A stretch of 64,000 nt of DNA from DATDVT01 sp035289905 (lineage in GTDB: Archaea > Nanobdellota > Nanobdellia > SCGC-AAA011-G17 > GW2011-AR18), in contig DATDVT010000045.1 in assembly GCA_035289905.1 (NCBI GenBank), forward strand, positions 1-64,000. Direction: 5' to 3'. Below are positions 52,701 to 61,413 of this stretch, piece by piece. The notes beneath the pieces are model-generated. The model did no database searches, was not told the origin of the DNA, and worked only from the letters and a program-made list of their open reading frames with translations. The stretch's first letter is position 1; each line of letters begins with the position of its first letter. The translations under genes were made by a program, and so were the position numbers.

Positions 52701-53462
52701 TTATAATTTTTTATTAGCTAAAAAAATATAATGGGCAAACAAATAACCATTTAAATAACTAAAGGGAAATAGATTAATTAATTTATATTTTAGATTATAT
52801 TCTGGAATAATTGATAAAAATTTGATACTGAAACCGCTTTTTTCAAAAAAATTTGTCCATTCACTTTTGGTATATATCTTTTCAGTAACACCTAAAGATC
52901 TTTCATGTAAACCAAAATTTTTTCTTGAACTTGGTCTAAATAATGGAATTATTGGCTCCCTAATAGCAACCAATCTTCCATCTTTCTTTAAGACTTTTTT
53001 TATTTCTTTTAATGCGGTATTCATATCATCAATATGATGTAAAGCGGCGTCTACAACAACCATATCAAAAGAAGCTTCAGGAAAATCTAAATTATAAAAA
53101 TCCCCTACAATTCGTTTCATTTTATTCTTATTGGCTTTGAATAAATCCATAACCTTTGGAACTATTTCTATCATTAATTTTTCTGAGAAATCTAAACAAT
53201 ATACCTGTTCAACAGAATCTAATTTTGATAGCTGACAACTAAACCAACTAGATCCTGCACCTATTTCTAAAATTTTACCAGAAAATTCTAACTTTTTAAT
53301 TATTTTCTTCAAATAATCAACCCTTCCATCTTGCAATCTTACACACCATTTTTCAAAAGTATCATATTCCTCTTCTTTTTGTTGTATATTCTCTCTGTAC
53401 TCTAATTCTTTTTTATTATATTTAGAAGATAAATTTAATTTTACAATACCAGAAGCTTTCAT
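52701..53462 (-). CDS. class I SAM-dependent methyltransferase
   Basis: A 253-residue methyltransferase with motif I KILEIGAGSSWFSCQLSKL (about residues 69-87), motif II VYCLDFSEKLM, and ASFDMVVVDAALHHIDDMNTALKEIKKVLKKDG as the post-motif region. The N-terminal 60 residues are charged and helical. It lies just upstream of the SDR-PglD-DegT unit but has its own TATA box. It may methylate the same sugar. No zinc ribbon is present, unlike the 39479-40339 enzyme. Confidence 0.85.
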   Translation of the reverse strand: MKASGIVKLNLSSKYNKKELEYRENIQQKEEEYDTFEKWCVRLQDGRVDYLKKIIKKLEFSGKILEIGAGSSWFSCQLSKLDSVEQVYCLDFSEKLMIEIVPKVMDLFKANKNKMKRIVGDFYNLDFPEASFDMVVVDAALHHIDDMNTALKEIKKVLKKDGRLVAIREPIIPLFRPSSRKNFGLHERSLGVTEKIYTKSEWTNFFEKSGFSIKFLSIIPEYNLKYKLINLFPFSYLNGYLFAHYIFLANKKL

Positions 53463-53484
53463 ATAAATTTAATAAATGGTTAGC

Positions 53485-53492
53485 TTATAAAA
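53485..53492 (-). promoter_or_regulatory. TATA box for the 52701-53462 methyltransferase gene
   Basis: The minus strand reads AGTTTTATAAGC, centred 26-27 bp before the ATG at 53462. Confidence 0.5.
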
Positions 53493-53507
53493 CTTTTCAA
53501 TAAATCA

Positions 53508-53515
53508 TTTAAATA
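53508..53515 (+). promoter_or_regulatory. TATA box for the 53536-54996 radical SAM gene
   Basis: ATCATTTAAATAAG is centred 24-25 bp before the ATG at 53536. Confidence 0.45.
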
Positions 53516-53535
53516 AGCTCTTTCTAAATAAAATT

Positions 53536-54996
53536 ATGAAATTTGCTTTAATATCTCTACAACAAAATACAACTGATCCCCCTCTGGGGTTAGCTTATTT
53601 ATCTGCATATCTTAAAAAATATAGTAAGAATAATGAAATAAAAATAATTGATAAAGAAGATATTTTAGAAAATATAAAAAACAATAATTACGATTTAATT
53701 GGGATTAGTGCAATGACTACTGATTTCAAAAGAGCTAACTCATATGCAAAAGAAATTAAAAAAATCTCAAAGGCTAAATTGATTATAGGTGGGGTGCATA
53801 TTACAATAATGCCACATCATCTAGAAGAATCTGAATTTGATATTGGGATTATCGGTGAGGGAGAAAAAACAATTTTAGAACTAATAAATCTGTTTAATAG
53901 AGATAATGAACTAACTGAAGATAATTTAAAAAATATCAAAGGCTTAATTTTCAAAACAAAGAACTATATGTATACAACCCCACCCAGAGAACTAATCACA
54001 AATTTAGACGAAATTCCTTATCCAGATAGAAATTCTTTGAAAATGAAAGAAATCTATTTATTGCCTCAGATTAAAGCTGGAAGTGACAATATCGGAATCT
54101 TTACAACAATATTTACTTCTAGGGGTTGTCCATATAACTGTCCATTTTGTTCCTCAAGTAGCTATTGGAATAAAAAAATTAGATTTCATTCAGCAAATTA
54201 TGTCATAAATGAAATTGAATTATTATATAAAAAATATAAAGTAGAAGGCATTCATATTTCAGATGATTTATTCATTGCCGATAAAAAGCGTGTTAAAGAA
54301 ATTGCAAATAAATTAGAAGAAAACGGACTAAATAAAAAAATTAGATTTAGCTTATTACTTAGATCTAATCTTGTGGATGAAGATTTAATTAAAGATCTTA
54401 AAAAAATGAACGTTACCCATGTTGGTTTTGGATTCGAATCTGGGTCTACAAAAATATTAAAATATCTTAAAAAAAATACCTTAACCGTTGAAGATCATAA
54501 AAACGCTGTAAAATTATGCAAAAAATATAATTTTCAACTAAGTGGTTCTTTTTTAATTGGTTGTCCAAACGAAACAAAAGAGGATATCTTAGAAACATTC
54601 AATTTCATAGAAGAACTAAACCTAAATCAGATGAATGTAAATCAATTAATTCCTATGCCAAAAACAGATATATGGAATTATGCAAAAGAAGAAGGTTTAG
54701 TTAATGATTCTTTTGAATTTACTATAAAAAATTTATCAGATTTATTTGTACATAATTATAATCCCTCCTTAAGATTATCTAAAGAGATTAAGGAGAGTGA
54801 ATTCAAAGAATTATTCGATAAAATTCAAGAAAGAATAAAAAATAAAAAATCTAATAATTTTTCATTAAAATTAACTTATCTCAAATATCTTAAAAATCCT
54901 AGATTTATCTTAAAATTATTTAAAAGACGAAATAGGATTTTATTCTTGTTAGGTATAAAGAAAAAAGATATAGAGTATAAAACAGAGAATAGTTAG
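53536..54996 (+). CDS. cobalamin-type radical SAM protein
   Basis: A 486-residue protein with a shorter N-terminal domain than its paralogs: MKFALISLQQNTTDPPLGLAYLSAYLKKY, DLIGISAMTTDFKR, IGGVHITIMPHH and IGEGEK. The cluster motif is TSRGCPYNCPFC (C198, C202, C205), followed by HISDDLFIADKKRVKEI and HVGFGFESGSTKIL, and then SGSFLIGCPNETKED. The last 60 residues are basic and helical. It is a single-gene unit. Its stop overlaps that of the convergent flippase gene by four bases. Confidence 0.87.
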   Translation: MKFALISLQQNTTDPPLGLAYLSAYLKKYSKNNEIKIIDKEDILENIKNNNYDLIGISAMTTDFKRANSYAKEIKKISKAKLIIGGVHITIMPHHLEESEFDIGIIGEGEKTILELINLFNRDNELTEDNLKNIKGLIFKTKNYMYTTPPRELITNLDEIPYPDRNSLKMKEIYLLPQIKAGSDNIGIFTTIFTSRGCPYNCPFCSSSSYWNKKIRFHSANYVINEIELLYKKYKVEGIHISDDLFIADKKRVKEIANKLEENGLNKKIRFSLLLRSNLVDEDLIKDLKKMNVTHVGFGFESGSTKILKYLKKNTLTVEDHKNAVKLCKKYNFQLSGSFLIGCPNETKEDILETFNFIEELNLNQMNVNQLIPMPKTDIWNYAKEEGLVNDSFEFTIKNLSDLFVHNYNPSLRLSKEIKESEFKELFDKIQERIKNKKSNNFSLKLTYLKYLKNPRFILKLFKRRNRILFLLGIKKKDIEYKTENS

Positions 54997-56501
54997 CCTT
55001 TCTTTAATTTCTTTTTAATCAAACTTAAAATATAAATATCGTTTTTGTCAAAAGAGCTAGTTATCAGTAATAAAATAAATACAGAAAATAAAAACAAAAT
55101 TGAAAAAATTACAAGGAGATAGATATTGGAAATCATTACATATTTTTTAATATTAAAAAATAAAACTGAAATAATTAAAGTAATAAATAATACTTTTAAA
55201 TAAGAACCCTTGAATGGTGTTGCTTTCAAACAAATATAACTTTGAATAAAATTCAATAATCCCCACAAAACAAGAACAAAGCTTGTAGATATTGCAGCTC
55301 CAATTATCCCATATTTAGGAATCAAAAGAAAATTCAATACGCCATTAATTAGAAGAGCAATTATAGAATTATAGAAAATTAATTTTGACTTTTTAAAAAT
55401 TAATAAAACATTTTGTGCCGGATGAAAGATTAAACTTATAAAAAAGCCAACCAATAAAATGATTAAAGCTAAATAACCAGAAGCATATTCAGCACCAAAG
55501 AATATTGATAAAACTTCTTTTGAGTATATAATAAATAATGTAACAAGAACCAAATTAATTATAAATATCCATTTTGTTACTGTTTTATATAAATCAATAA
55601 ATTCTTCTCTTTTGTTTCCTATATATAAGGCCATCAAAATCGGTAAAAATAAAGCAAGAATAGAAGAAGGTGCAGTAAACATAAGCTGTGCAGTTGGAGA
55701 TGCAGCATTATAAATACCAACATCGGTTTCAGTTTTATAATGGCCTATCATAAACGTATCAAGAGATAAAGTTAAAGTAAAAAATAAACTAACAAAAACT
55801 AAAGGAAAAGAATATCTTAAAATATCTTTAAAAATTCCTTTTTTATCTATACTTACTTTATATTTTCTCAAAATAGTTTGTAATAAAAGATATCCAATTA
55901 ACATGCTAATCACAATAGAAATAGTGTATGCTAAAGAGATTGCCAAAATTCCAAAACCAATTGAAACAAAAATAAAAGCAAGAATAACTTTGGAAAAAGG
56001 TTCTGCGATATTTTTAGTATAAACTTCATATTTAGGGATTTGAAAAGCCCTAAATGAAGCATAAAACATCCTTGAAATAGTAACAAATGGAATTGTAATT
56101 GAAACTATCCTAATAATTGCACTTAACTTTTCTTGGTTTAAATTTGGAAAAAATTGCGCACAAATAAAATCTGAGAAGATAAATAATAATACAGAAACTA
56201 AAAATGCTAAAATAAAAGTAATTTTCATAGAAGTATAGATTACCATCTTAACTTTACTATAATCATTTTTTTCTTTAAAATAAGAAACATACCTTAAAAC
56301 ACCATGATCCAAACCAATAGTAATAAAAACAGAAATAAAAACAGTTAAAGAAACTCCCAATGTTAAAAGACCATAATCAGCCATTCCAGAACGTGCAGCA
56401 ATAATTCTAAAAATATATGAAAACAATTTAGATAAAAAAGATCCAATAAAAATTATACCTGTACCAATAGTCAAATTTTTTACAGAGTCTTCAGTGTTCA
56501 T
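54993..56501 (-). CDS. Wzx-like oligosaccharide/lipid flippase
   Basis: A 502-residue MOP-superfamily exporter from ATG 56499-56501 (MNTEDSVKNLTIGTGIIFIGSFLSKL); the frame is open to a TTG at 56519. It has about 14 hydrophobic helices and the family segments RIIAARSGMADYGLLTLGVSLTV, GLDHGVLRYVSYFKEKNDY and SLDTFMIGHYKTETDVGIYNAASPTAQL. It belongs to the archaeal polysaccharide-biosynthesis group. It is distinct from the shorter 45107-46363 flippase, implying two export substrates or steps. The aglB gene lies 223 bp upstream on the same strand. Confidence 0.87.
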   Translation of the reverse strand: MNTEDSVKNLTIGTGIIFIGSFLSKLFSYIFRIIAARSGMADYGLLTLGVSLTVFISVFITIGLDHGVLRYVSYFKEKNDYSKVKMVIYTSMKITFILAFLVSVLLFIFSDFICAQFFPNLNQEKLSAIIRIVSITIPFVTISRMFYASFRAFQIPKYEVYTKNIAEPFSKVILAFIFVSIGFGILAISLAYTISIVISMLIGYLLLQTILRKYKVSIDKKGIFKDILRYSFPLVFVSLFFTLTLSLDTFMIGHYKTETDVGIYNAASPTAQLMFTAPSSILALFLPILMALYIGNKREEFIDLYKTVTKWIFIINLVLVTLFIIYSKEVLSIFFGAEYASGYLALIILLVGFFISLIFHPAQNVLLIFKKSKLIFYNSIIALLINGVLNFLLIPKYGIIGAAISTSFVLVLWGLLNFIQSYICLKATPFKGSYLKVLFITLIISVLFFNIKKYVMISNIYLLVIFSILFLFSVFILLLITSSFDKNDIYILSLIKKKLKKG

Positions 56502-56724
56502 CTTAAACTTAAAAATCAAAACTAATTAAATGTTTCTTTTTTAAAATAGAATGTAATGAGTATTTGGAAAAATTTATTTAAAATGTTCATAATAGGATTT
56601 CTATAAATATTAACATTCTAATTTATCGATGCTTTTACTAACTCTTTTTAAAATATACTTCCATTAAATGCTTAGGTTTTCCATAAATAAGAATCAAAAT
56701 TAAAAGTAAATAAAGCTTGCCCTG

Positions 56725-59364
56725 TTAAAAACCTGGTAAAACTTTTTCTACACCTGGGTCAGGTAATTTAGTATCTCTCATCCATGGCTTGTCTATTTGA
56801 TCAGCTGGATAATTAACCTTCCATATTTTAATTGGCCCTATAGTTCCTCCTTGATAGATTATTAAAGGGACAGTATTTGAACCATCATATACTTTTTCAA
56901 AATAAGAATTAACTTCATCATATAGATATAGATGCGCAAACAAAGATAATCTAACATCTTTAGAGAGATATAAACCAGCACCAACAGAATTACCACTTCC
57001 ATCGGCATTAACTGAGGGTAGTATCCTTAAACAACCTTCTAAACCTTCTCCATCAAAAGTAAATTCACGATCTTTTATAAAAATACAATTTAAAGGAATT
57101 TGATATAATTGATTATTATAAACAACATGTGCTAAAGGCTTACTAATGCTATTATTATCCAAAGTATCAGCACTTAAAGCTCCTTTATCAACAGGAACTT
57201 GAATACCAATAATCCCTGCTTGTGTTCTAGGAAACATAATACCTTGATAAAGAAAATCATCATCTAAAGCATATGATCCAGAATAAGTATACACCATAGA
57301 ATTATTTAATTCAAAACTCTTAGAAAGATCTAAGTTAAAAACAGTGATCCAACTAAATCTATCATAATACTTATCAGCTCCTATAGAAGAGAAAGCAGGA
57401 TATTTACCAATCTCATCACCAATCATAAGAATATAACTTACATTATTGGCATATGTTAAATCTAAAGCATCAGTATAATTTTGGGCAGTCAATAAATATC
57501 TACCAACAAAATGGTTTATTGCGTATCTAGCATTTCCACCATCACTAATTGTTGCTCTCTCTCCACCAACCTGAACCCAATATCCATAATCCCACCAATG
57601 TGCAAAAACAGCATTTTTAGGGGTATTCTCTCTAACCCATTGCATAGCAAATTGCCATTGAGCATTATAACTCGGTCCAGTAGCTGAAACCTCTGCTGCT
57701 GCAACGTTATACATATTCCACCATAGTGGTACAAACAAAATCAAAATCAAAAGATAGACAACTTTTTTAACAATATCTATTTTTAACAAAGAAGCCTTCA
57801 AAAATAGAGTGTAAATGACATAACCTAAACCAATAACAACAATTGGAGCTAAAAACATAAGCAAACGTATAGCACTCCTAGCAGAAACAAAAGAGACTAA
57901 CCCCCAAACTAAGAAAAATAAAATCCCAAAATCAATCCTATTAAAATCATATATTTTATTTAAGATATCTCTCCGATAGACTCCATAAAATAGAACAAAG
58001 ATAAGACTAGACAAAGATAAAAAATACAACCACAAAGACTGAGAAGAAATTCCATTAAAAACAGAATCAGGACTATAACGACTGTATAATATTCCAACTA
58101 AAGCAAAGGCATAAAAAAAAGCGCAGATATAACCTGTAATCTTATTTAGCTTTCTGAACTGTTCATAAACACAATAAATTAATCCAAAAAACAAAATATA
58201 AAAAACAAATCTATTAAGTTCACCAATTATATCTCTTAGATAAGGTTGCTTAGACTCAGCAACAGTCAAAGCCCATCTTGTTTCACTAAAAGGAGAAACT
58301 AAACTAGAAAATAAGGTATTAAATAAAGATGATAATCCATTAAAACCCCTAATTATAATAAAAAGAAAGAAAATAAAACAAAGACTAAAAATAAAAGACC
58401 AAAAAACATTAGGTAATTTTTTCTGATAATTCCCTAAAAAGTTAAACCGATTTTTATCTTTACTAACAAAATGAATTGTAGCCCCTAAAAAAACAAAAAA
58501 AATCGCTTGTGAAGGCAAGTCATTTAAAAAAGAAAGTATTTGAAATTTGTGTGGGGCACCTATAAAACGAACAAAATAAAATATTAAAAACCATAACCAA
58601 CTACAATATAATAATTTTTTGTCTAATCTATTCCATAAAGCTAAACATAAAAAATATAGGGTAAAGGCGTAAAGTAAAATTCCTATTCCACCCCAAACTG
58701 CACCCATTAATCCTAAAAATAAACCAGAAATCCCAGCATATATTAAAGATTTTCTAAAGTTTTCTTCTTTGAAGTAACTAACAAAATAATACAAACTAAT
58801 AAACATTAAAGTAAAAGCTAAAGCTTCCTTATCTGAAAAACCTGAAAGAGTTCTATGTAAAAAAGATGGAATCACTGTTAAAAAAGCAGTAGCTATTAAA
58901 GCTATCCATTTATTAAATACCTTTCTAACTAATAAAAAGAAAAAAATAGACCCTAAAGCAAAAGCGATTGGGGGATAAATCACATCTACGTATTCTATAG
59001 TAATATTAACACTAAAAAAATGTAAAATTTTATATAAATATGCAATAAAATAAGAAAGTAATCCAAATTCTCCTGTAGGATTATAACCTATAGGAAAATA
59101 TCTTGCCCAATCATATTGCATCATACTTCCATGTTCAACAATATAACGAGCATACTTCAAAATAACAAAAGAATCTAACTCCATAGGAATATATTTATTT
59201 GTAGTTACATCAATTAATAACTTTAAATTTAGAGTTCTAATATAATAACCAAGACCAATAATAAAAGCTAAAATTCCATAAATAATCCAATCTATTTTAT
59301 ATTTACCTTTAGTAATATAATTTTTTATCTTTTTTATTCTCTCCTCAATAACCTCTTCGCCCAT
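56725..59364 (-). CDS. aglB: STT3-type oligosaccharyltransferase
   Basis: The membrane enzyme that moves a lipid-linked glycan to Asn in N-x-S/T outside the cell. The 879-residue protein has a first outer loop with the metal-binding D64 in PMELDSFVILKYARYIVEHG, SGFSDKEALAF (about 174-184), a TIXE-type motif TVAE (367-370), about 13 hydrophobic helices to residue 548, and the acceptor-binding WWDYG motif at 590-594 in the soluble C-terminal domain, followed by GGERATISDGGN. Length is typical of archaeal AglB. The start of the SpoIIM-like gene upstream leaves only eight bases between the genes, so they form one operon. After the TAA stop the same frame stays open for 28 more codons. Confidence 0.93.
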   Translation of the reverse strand: MGEEVIEERIKKIKNYITKGKYKIDWIIYGILAFIIGLGYYIRTLNLKLLIDVTTNKYIPMELDSFVILKYARYIVEHGSMMQYDWARYFPIGYNPTGEFGLLSYFIAYLYKILHFFSVNITIEYVDVIYPPIAFALGSIFFFLLVRKVFNKWIALIATAFLTVIPSFLHRTLSGFSDKEALAFTLMFISLYYFVSYFKEENFRKSLIYAGISGLFLGLMGAVWGGIGILLYAFTLYFLCLALWNRLDKKLLYCSWLWFLIFYFVRFIGAPHKFQILSFLNDLPSQAIFFVFLGATIHFVSKDKNRFNFLGNYQKKLPNVFWSFIFSLCFIFFLFIIIRGFNGLSSLFNTLFSSLVSPFSETRWALTVAESKQPYLRDIIGELNRFVFYILFFGLIYCVYEQFRKLNKITGYICAFFYAFALVGILYSRYSPDSVFNGISSQSLWLYFLSLSSLIFVLFYGVYRRDILNKIYDFNRIDFGILFFLVWGLVSFVSARSAIRLLMFLAPIVVIGLGYVIYTLFLKASLLKIDIVKKVVYLLILILFVPLWWNMYNVAAAEVSATGPSYNAQWQFAMQWVRENTPKNAVFAHWWDYGYWVQVGGERATISDGGNARYAINHFVGRYLLTAQNYTDALDLTYANNVSYILMIGDEIGKYPAFSSIGADKYYDRFSWITVFNLDLSKSFELNNSMVYTYSGSYALDDDFLYQGIMFPRTQAGIIGIQVPVDKGALSADTLDNNSISKPLAHVVYNNQLYQIPLNCIFIKDREFTFDGEGLEGCLRILPSVNADGSGNSVGAGLYLSKDVRLSLFAHLYLYDEVNSYFEKVYDGSNTVPLIIYQGGTIGPIKIWKVNYPADQIDKPWMRDTKLPDPGVEKVLPGF

Positions 59365-59372
59365 CTTAACAC

Positions 59373-60245
59373 CTAAAATAATTGCGGGGTAATAAATACT
59401 TCTACTAAAGCACCCACCAATAATAAACCAACCGCAATTAATAATAATACTAATGCATCAAACATTATATTCTTAAATTTTTTGGTGTTAGCGCCATGGT
59501 TTATAATACCAACAGAAATAATTCCACCTGCTAAACCTCCTATAAAATAAGCAACAATCTCAAATACACCGTGGACCATATATCTCATTAGACTTAGAGA
59601 AAAAATATGCAAATAAACAGCCACTTTATTAAAACCAAAAAAACCTGCATAATTCCCTAACAAATTTCTAAAATAGGTTCCCATAGCAGCTGAAATAACA
59701 GATGCATTCCAAGTTAAAATAAAAATAGAACCAGCACCAAAGAAAAAGGCAAAAAATACACAAAAAATCAATACTTTAACATTATTACTCAATATACTTA
59801 AAAAAGTATCTAAGCCAAGTCCATAGTTTATAGTACCAGCAGTCATTATTTTAATAACATTAGAATTAATTGATTCTATAGTAGCTAATTGTGTATTAAA
59901 CATCATATTTACAGTATTTTGAGGCAAAAAAATAAACCACATTGAAAAACTAACAACGAAACCTAAAAATAAACATGTTAAAAATAATATTGCTTTACTA
60001 TGTTCTACAAGAATAGTTTTCTCAGAATCTTCTCTCCAATCTTCTTCTTCTTCTTCTTCTATAGTAGCATACATCAAAGGCACAGAAACAACAACGGTTA
60101 AAAAAACCATTATTAAAGAAGTCTGTGCTTTAAAAACCCATAAACTAAACAATACAGCCATACTTGAAAATAATAAACCTAAAAGAAATAACTTCAAAGG
60201 CTTTTGTTTGGCTGTTTGTGGATCAATTAAAGATTCTAAAACCAT
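59373..60245 (-). CDS. SpoIIM (stage II sporulation protein M)-like membrane protein
   Basis: A 290-residue membrane protein with about six helices. The conserved SpoIIM/DUF95 region is VLIFCVFFAFFFGAGSIFILTWNASVISAAMG with a later MRYMVHGVFEIVAYFIGGLAGGI. The glycine-rich helices and H-G-x-x-E motif are typical. A run of six Glu (about residues 62-67), encoded by a GAA-type repeat at 60042-60059, sits in the cytoplasmic loop between the second and third helices. Archaeal members are widespread and of unknown role. It is the promoter-proximal gene of the operon with aglB, which suggests a link to glycosylation or envelope shape. Confidence 0.87.
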   Translation of the reverse strand: MVLESLIDPQTAKQKPLKLFLLGLLFSSMAVLFSLWVFKAQTSLIMVFLTVVVSVPLMYATIEEEEEEDWREDSEKTILVEHSKAILFLTCLFLGFVVSFSMWFIFLPQNTVNMMFNTQLATIESINSNVIKIMTAGTINYGLGLDTFLSILSNNVKVLIFCVFFAFFFGAGSIFILTWNASVISAAMGTYFRNLLGNYAGFFGFNKVAVYLHIFSLSLMRYMVHGVFEIVAYFIGGLAGGIISVGIINHGANTKKFKNIMFDALVLLLIAVGLLLVGALVEVFITPQLF

Positions 60246-60268
60246 AATAACTAAATCTAAAATACTTA

Positions 60269-60276
60269 TTTATAAA
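60269..60276 (-). promoter_or_regulatory. TATA box for the SpoIIM-like/aglB operon
   Basis: The minus strand reads CTTTTATAAATAAG, centred 27-28 bp before the ATG at 60245. Confidence 0.5.
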
Positions 60277-60370
60277 AGTTGTCTAAACTTTCCTAAATAG
60301 TTCTGAATCTGCCCAATACGTTAGGGGTAAGTATTCTTCTATAAGTTGGAATTCAATAACAAACAAAACA

Positions 60371-60378
60371 TTTATAAT
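60371..60378 (+). promoter_or_regulatory. TATA box for the R15P isomerase-like gene
   Basis: CATTTATAATAAAAC is centred 26-27 bp before the ATG at 60401. It heads a unit of at least three overlapping genes. Confidence 0.5.
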
Positions 60379-60400
60379 AAAACAAATTAGAAATCAATCA

Positions 60401-61204
60401 ATGGAAAAATTTGAATTGATTTGTAATAATATAAAGAACCTTAAGATACAAGGAGCGCGAAACATAGCTATTGCTGGACTTAAAGCCCTAAAAATTGACT
60501 CATCAGAAAAAGCAATAAACCACTTGTTATCTTTAAGAGCTACAGAACCAACATTAAGAAATGCAATTAATTATGCAAAAAAGAATGGAATTGATGTTGC
60601 ATTAAACTATTTTGACAAAACATCTCAGCTAGTGCATAAAAATGCTGCTAAATTAATAAAAAATAATTATATTATTTATACCCATTGTCATTCTTCTATG
60701 GTTATTGAATCATTAAAAGAGGCACTACCTAAAAAATTTATAGTAAATAACACAGAAACAAGACCAAAATTTCAGGGAAGAATTACATCATTGGAATTAT
60801 CTAAATTAAATATTCCAAATAATCATTTTATAGATTCTGCAATGAGACTAGCAATAAAACACGCAACAATTGCTATGTTGGGCTGCGATGCAATTACATA
60901 TAATTGTAAAATAATAAATAAAATTGGATCAGAACTAGTAGCTGAAACTTGTTATACTTCTGGTGTACCTTTATATATAATTACAAATTCATGGAAGTAT
61001 GATAATCAATCTTCAGAATTTAAACCAACAATTATTGAAGAAAGGCCTCCAAAAGAGATATGGGGCAACCCACCAAAAAATATAAAAATACATAATTATG
61101 CATTTGAAAAGATAAATCCCGAAATAGTAACTGCAATAGTCTCTGAATTTGGGATATTAAAACCAAAACAATTTGTAAAATTAGCAAGAGAAAATTTAAG
61201 ATGA
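60401..61204 (+). CDS. ribose-1,5-bisphosphate isomerase / eIF-2B-like protein
   Basis: A 267-residue protein of the eIF-2B/IF2B-like family. Residues include QGARNIAIAGLKAL, YTHCHSSMVIESL (C96), NTETRPKFQGR, and MLGCDAITYNCKIINKIGSEL (D163), then GVPLYIITNSWKYD. The Cys and Asp occupy the positions used by archaeal ribose-1,5-bisphosphate isomerases, which act with AMP phosphorylase and type III RuBisCO; the length is somewhat short. A translation-factor-like role cannot be excluded. It overlaps the next small membrane protein gene by four bases (ATGA). Confidence 0.83.
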   Translation: MEKFELICNNIKNLKIQGARNIAIAGLKALKIDSSEKAINHLLSLRATEPTLRNAINYAKKNGIDVALNYFDKTSQLVHKNAAKLIKNNYIIYTHCHSSMVIESLKEALPKKFIVNNTETRPKFQGRITSLELSKLNIPNNHFIDSAMRLAIKHATIAMLGCDAITYNCKIINKIGSELVAETCYTSGVPLYIITNSWKYDNQSSEFKPTIIEERPPKEIWGNPPKNIKIHNYAFEKINPEIVTAIVSEFGILKPKQFVKLARENLR

Positions 61205-61413
61205 AAGCAACACAAAAATTGAAAAAAAAGGCCAAAGAGACAGAAATAAAGATTAAAATTAAAGCACGAATAACTAGTAAAAAAATAAAAAATACAGTAC
61301 AAAGAATAGATCATAAAAAAATTGCATTAAGAGCTGCATTTTTATTACTCCTTCCTTTAGGGATTATAATAAGCTCTGCATATCTAATATGGAATTATCT
61401 ACTAAAAAAATGA
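61201..61413 (+). CDS. small basic membrane protein, 70 aa
   Basis: An unrecognised 70-residue protein. Residues 1-40 are extremely Lys-rich and helical (MKATQKLKKKAKETEIKIKI...RITSKKIKNTVQ), and residues 43-66 form one hydrophobic helix (LRAAFLLLLPLGIIISSAYLIW), ending KK. This suggests a cytoplasmic basic stalk that may touch nucleic acid or ribosomes, anchored in the membrane. It overlaps both neighbours by ATGA, so it is co-translated with the R15P-isomerase-like and HAD genes. Confidence 0.72.
   Translation: MKATQKLKKKAKETEIKIKIKARITSKKIKNTVQRIDHKKIALRAAFLLLLPLGIIISSAYLIWNYLLKK

Noticed and set aside
60290..60360. Slightly GC-richer segment between the SpoIIM-like and R15P-isomerase-like genes, considered as a tRNA or small RNA
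   Set aside because: No acceptor stem pairing or T-loop consensus is visible; only short accidental stems.
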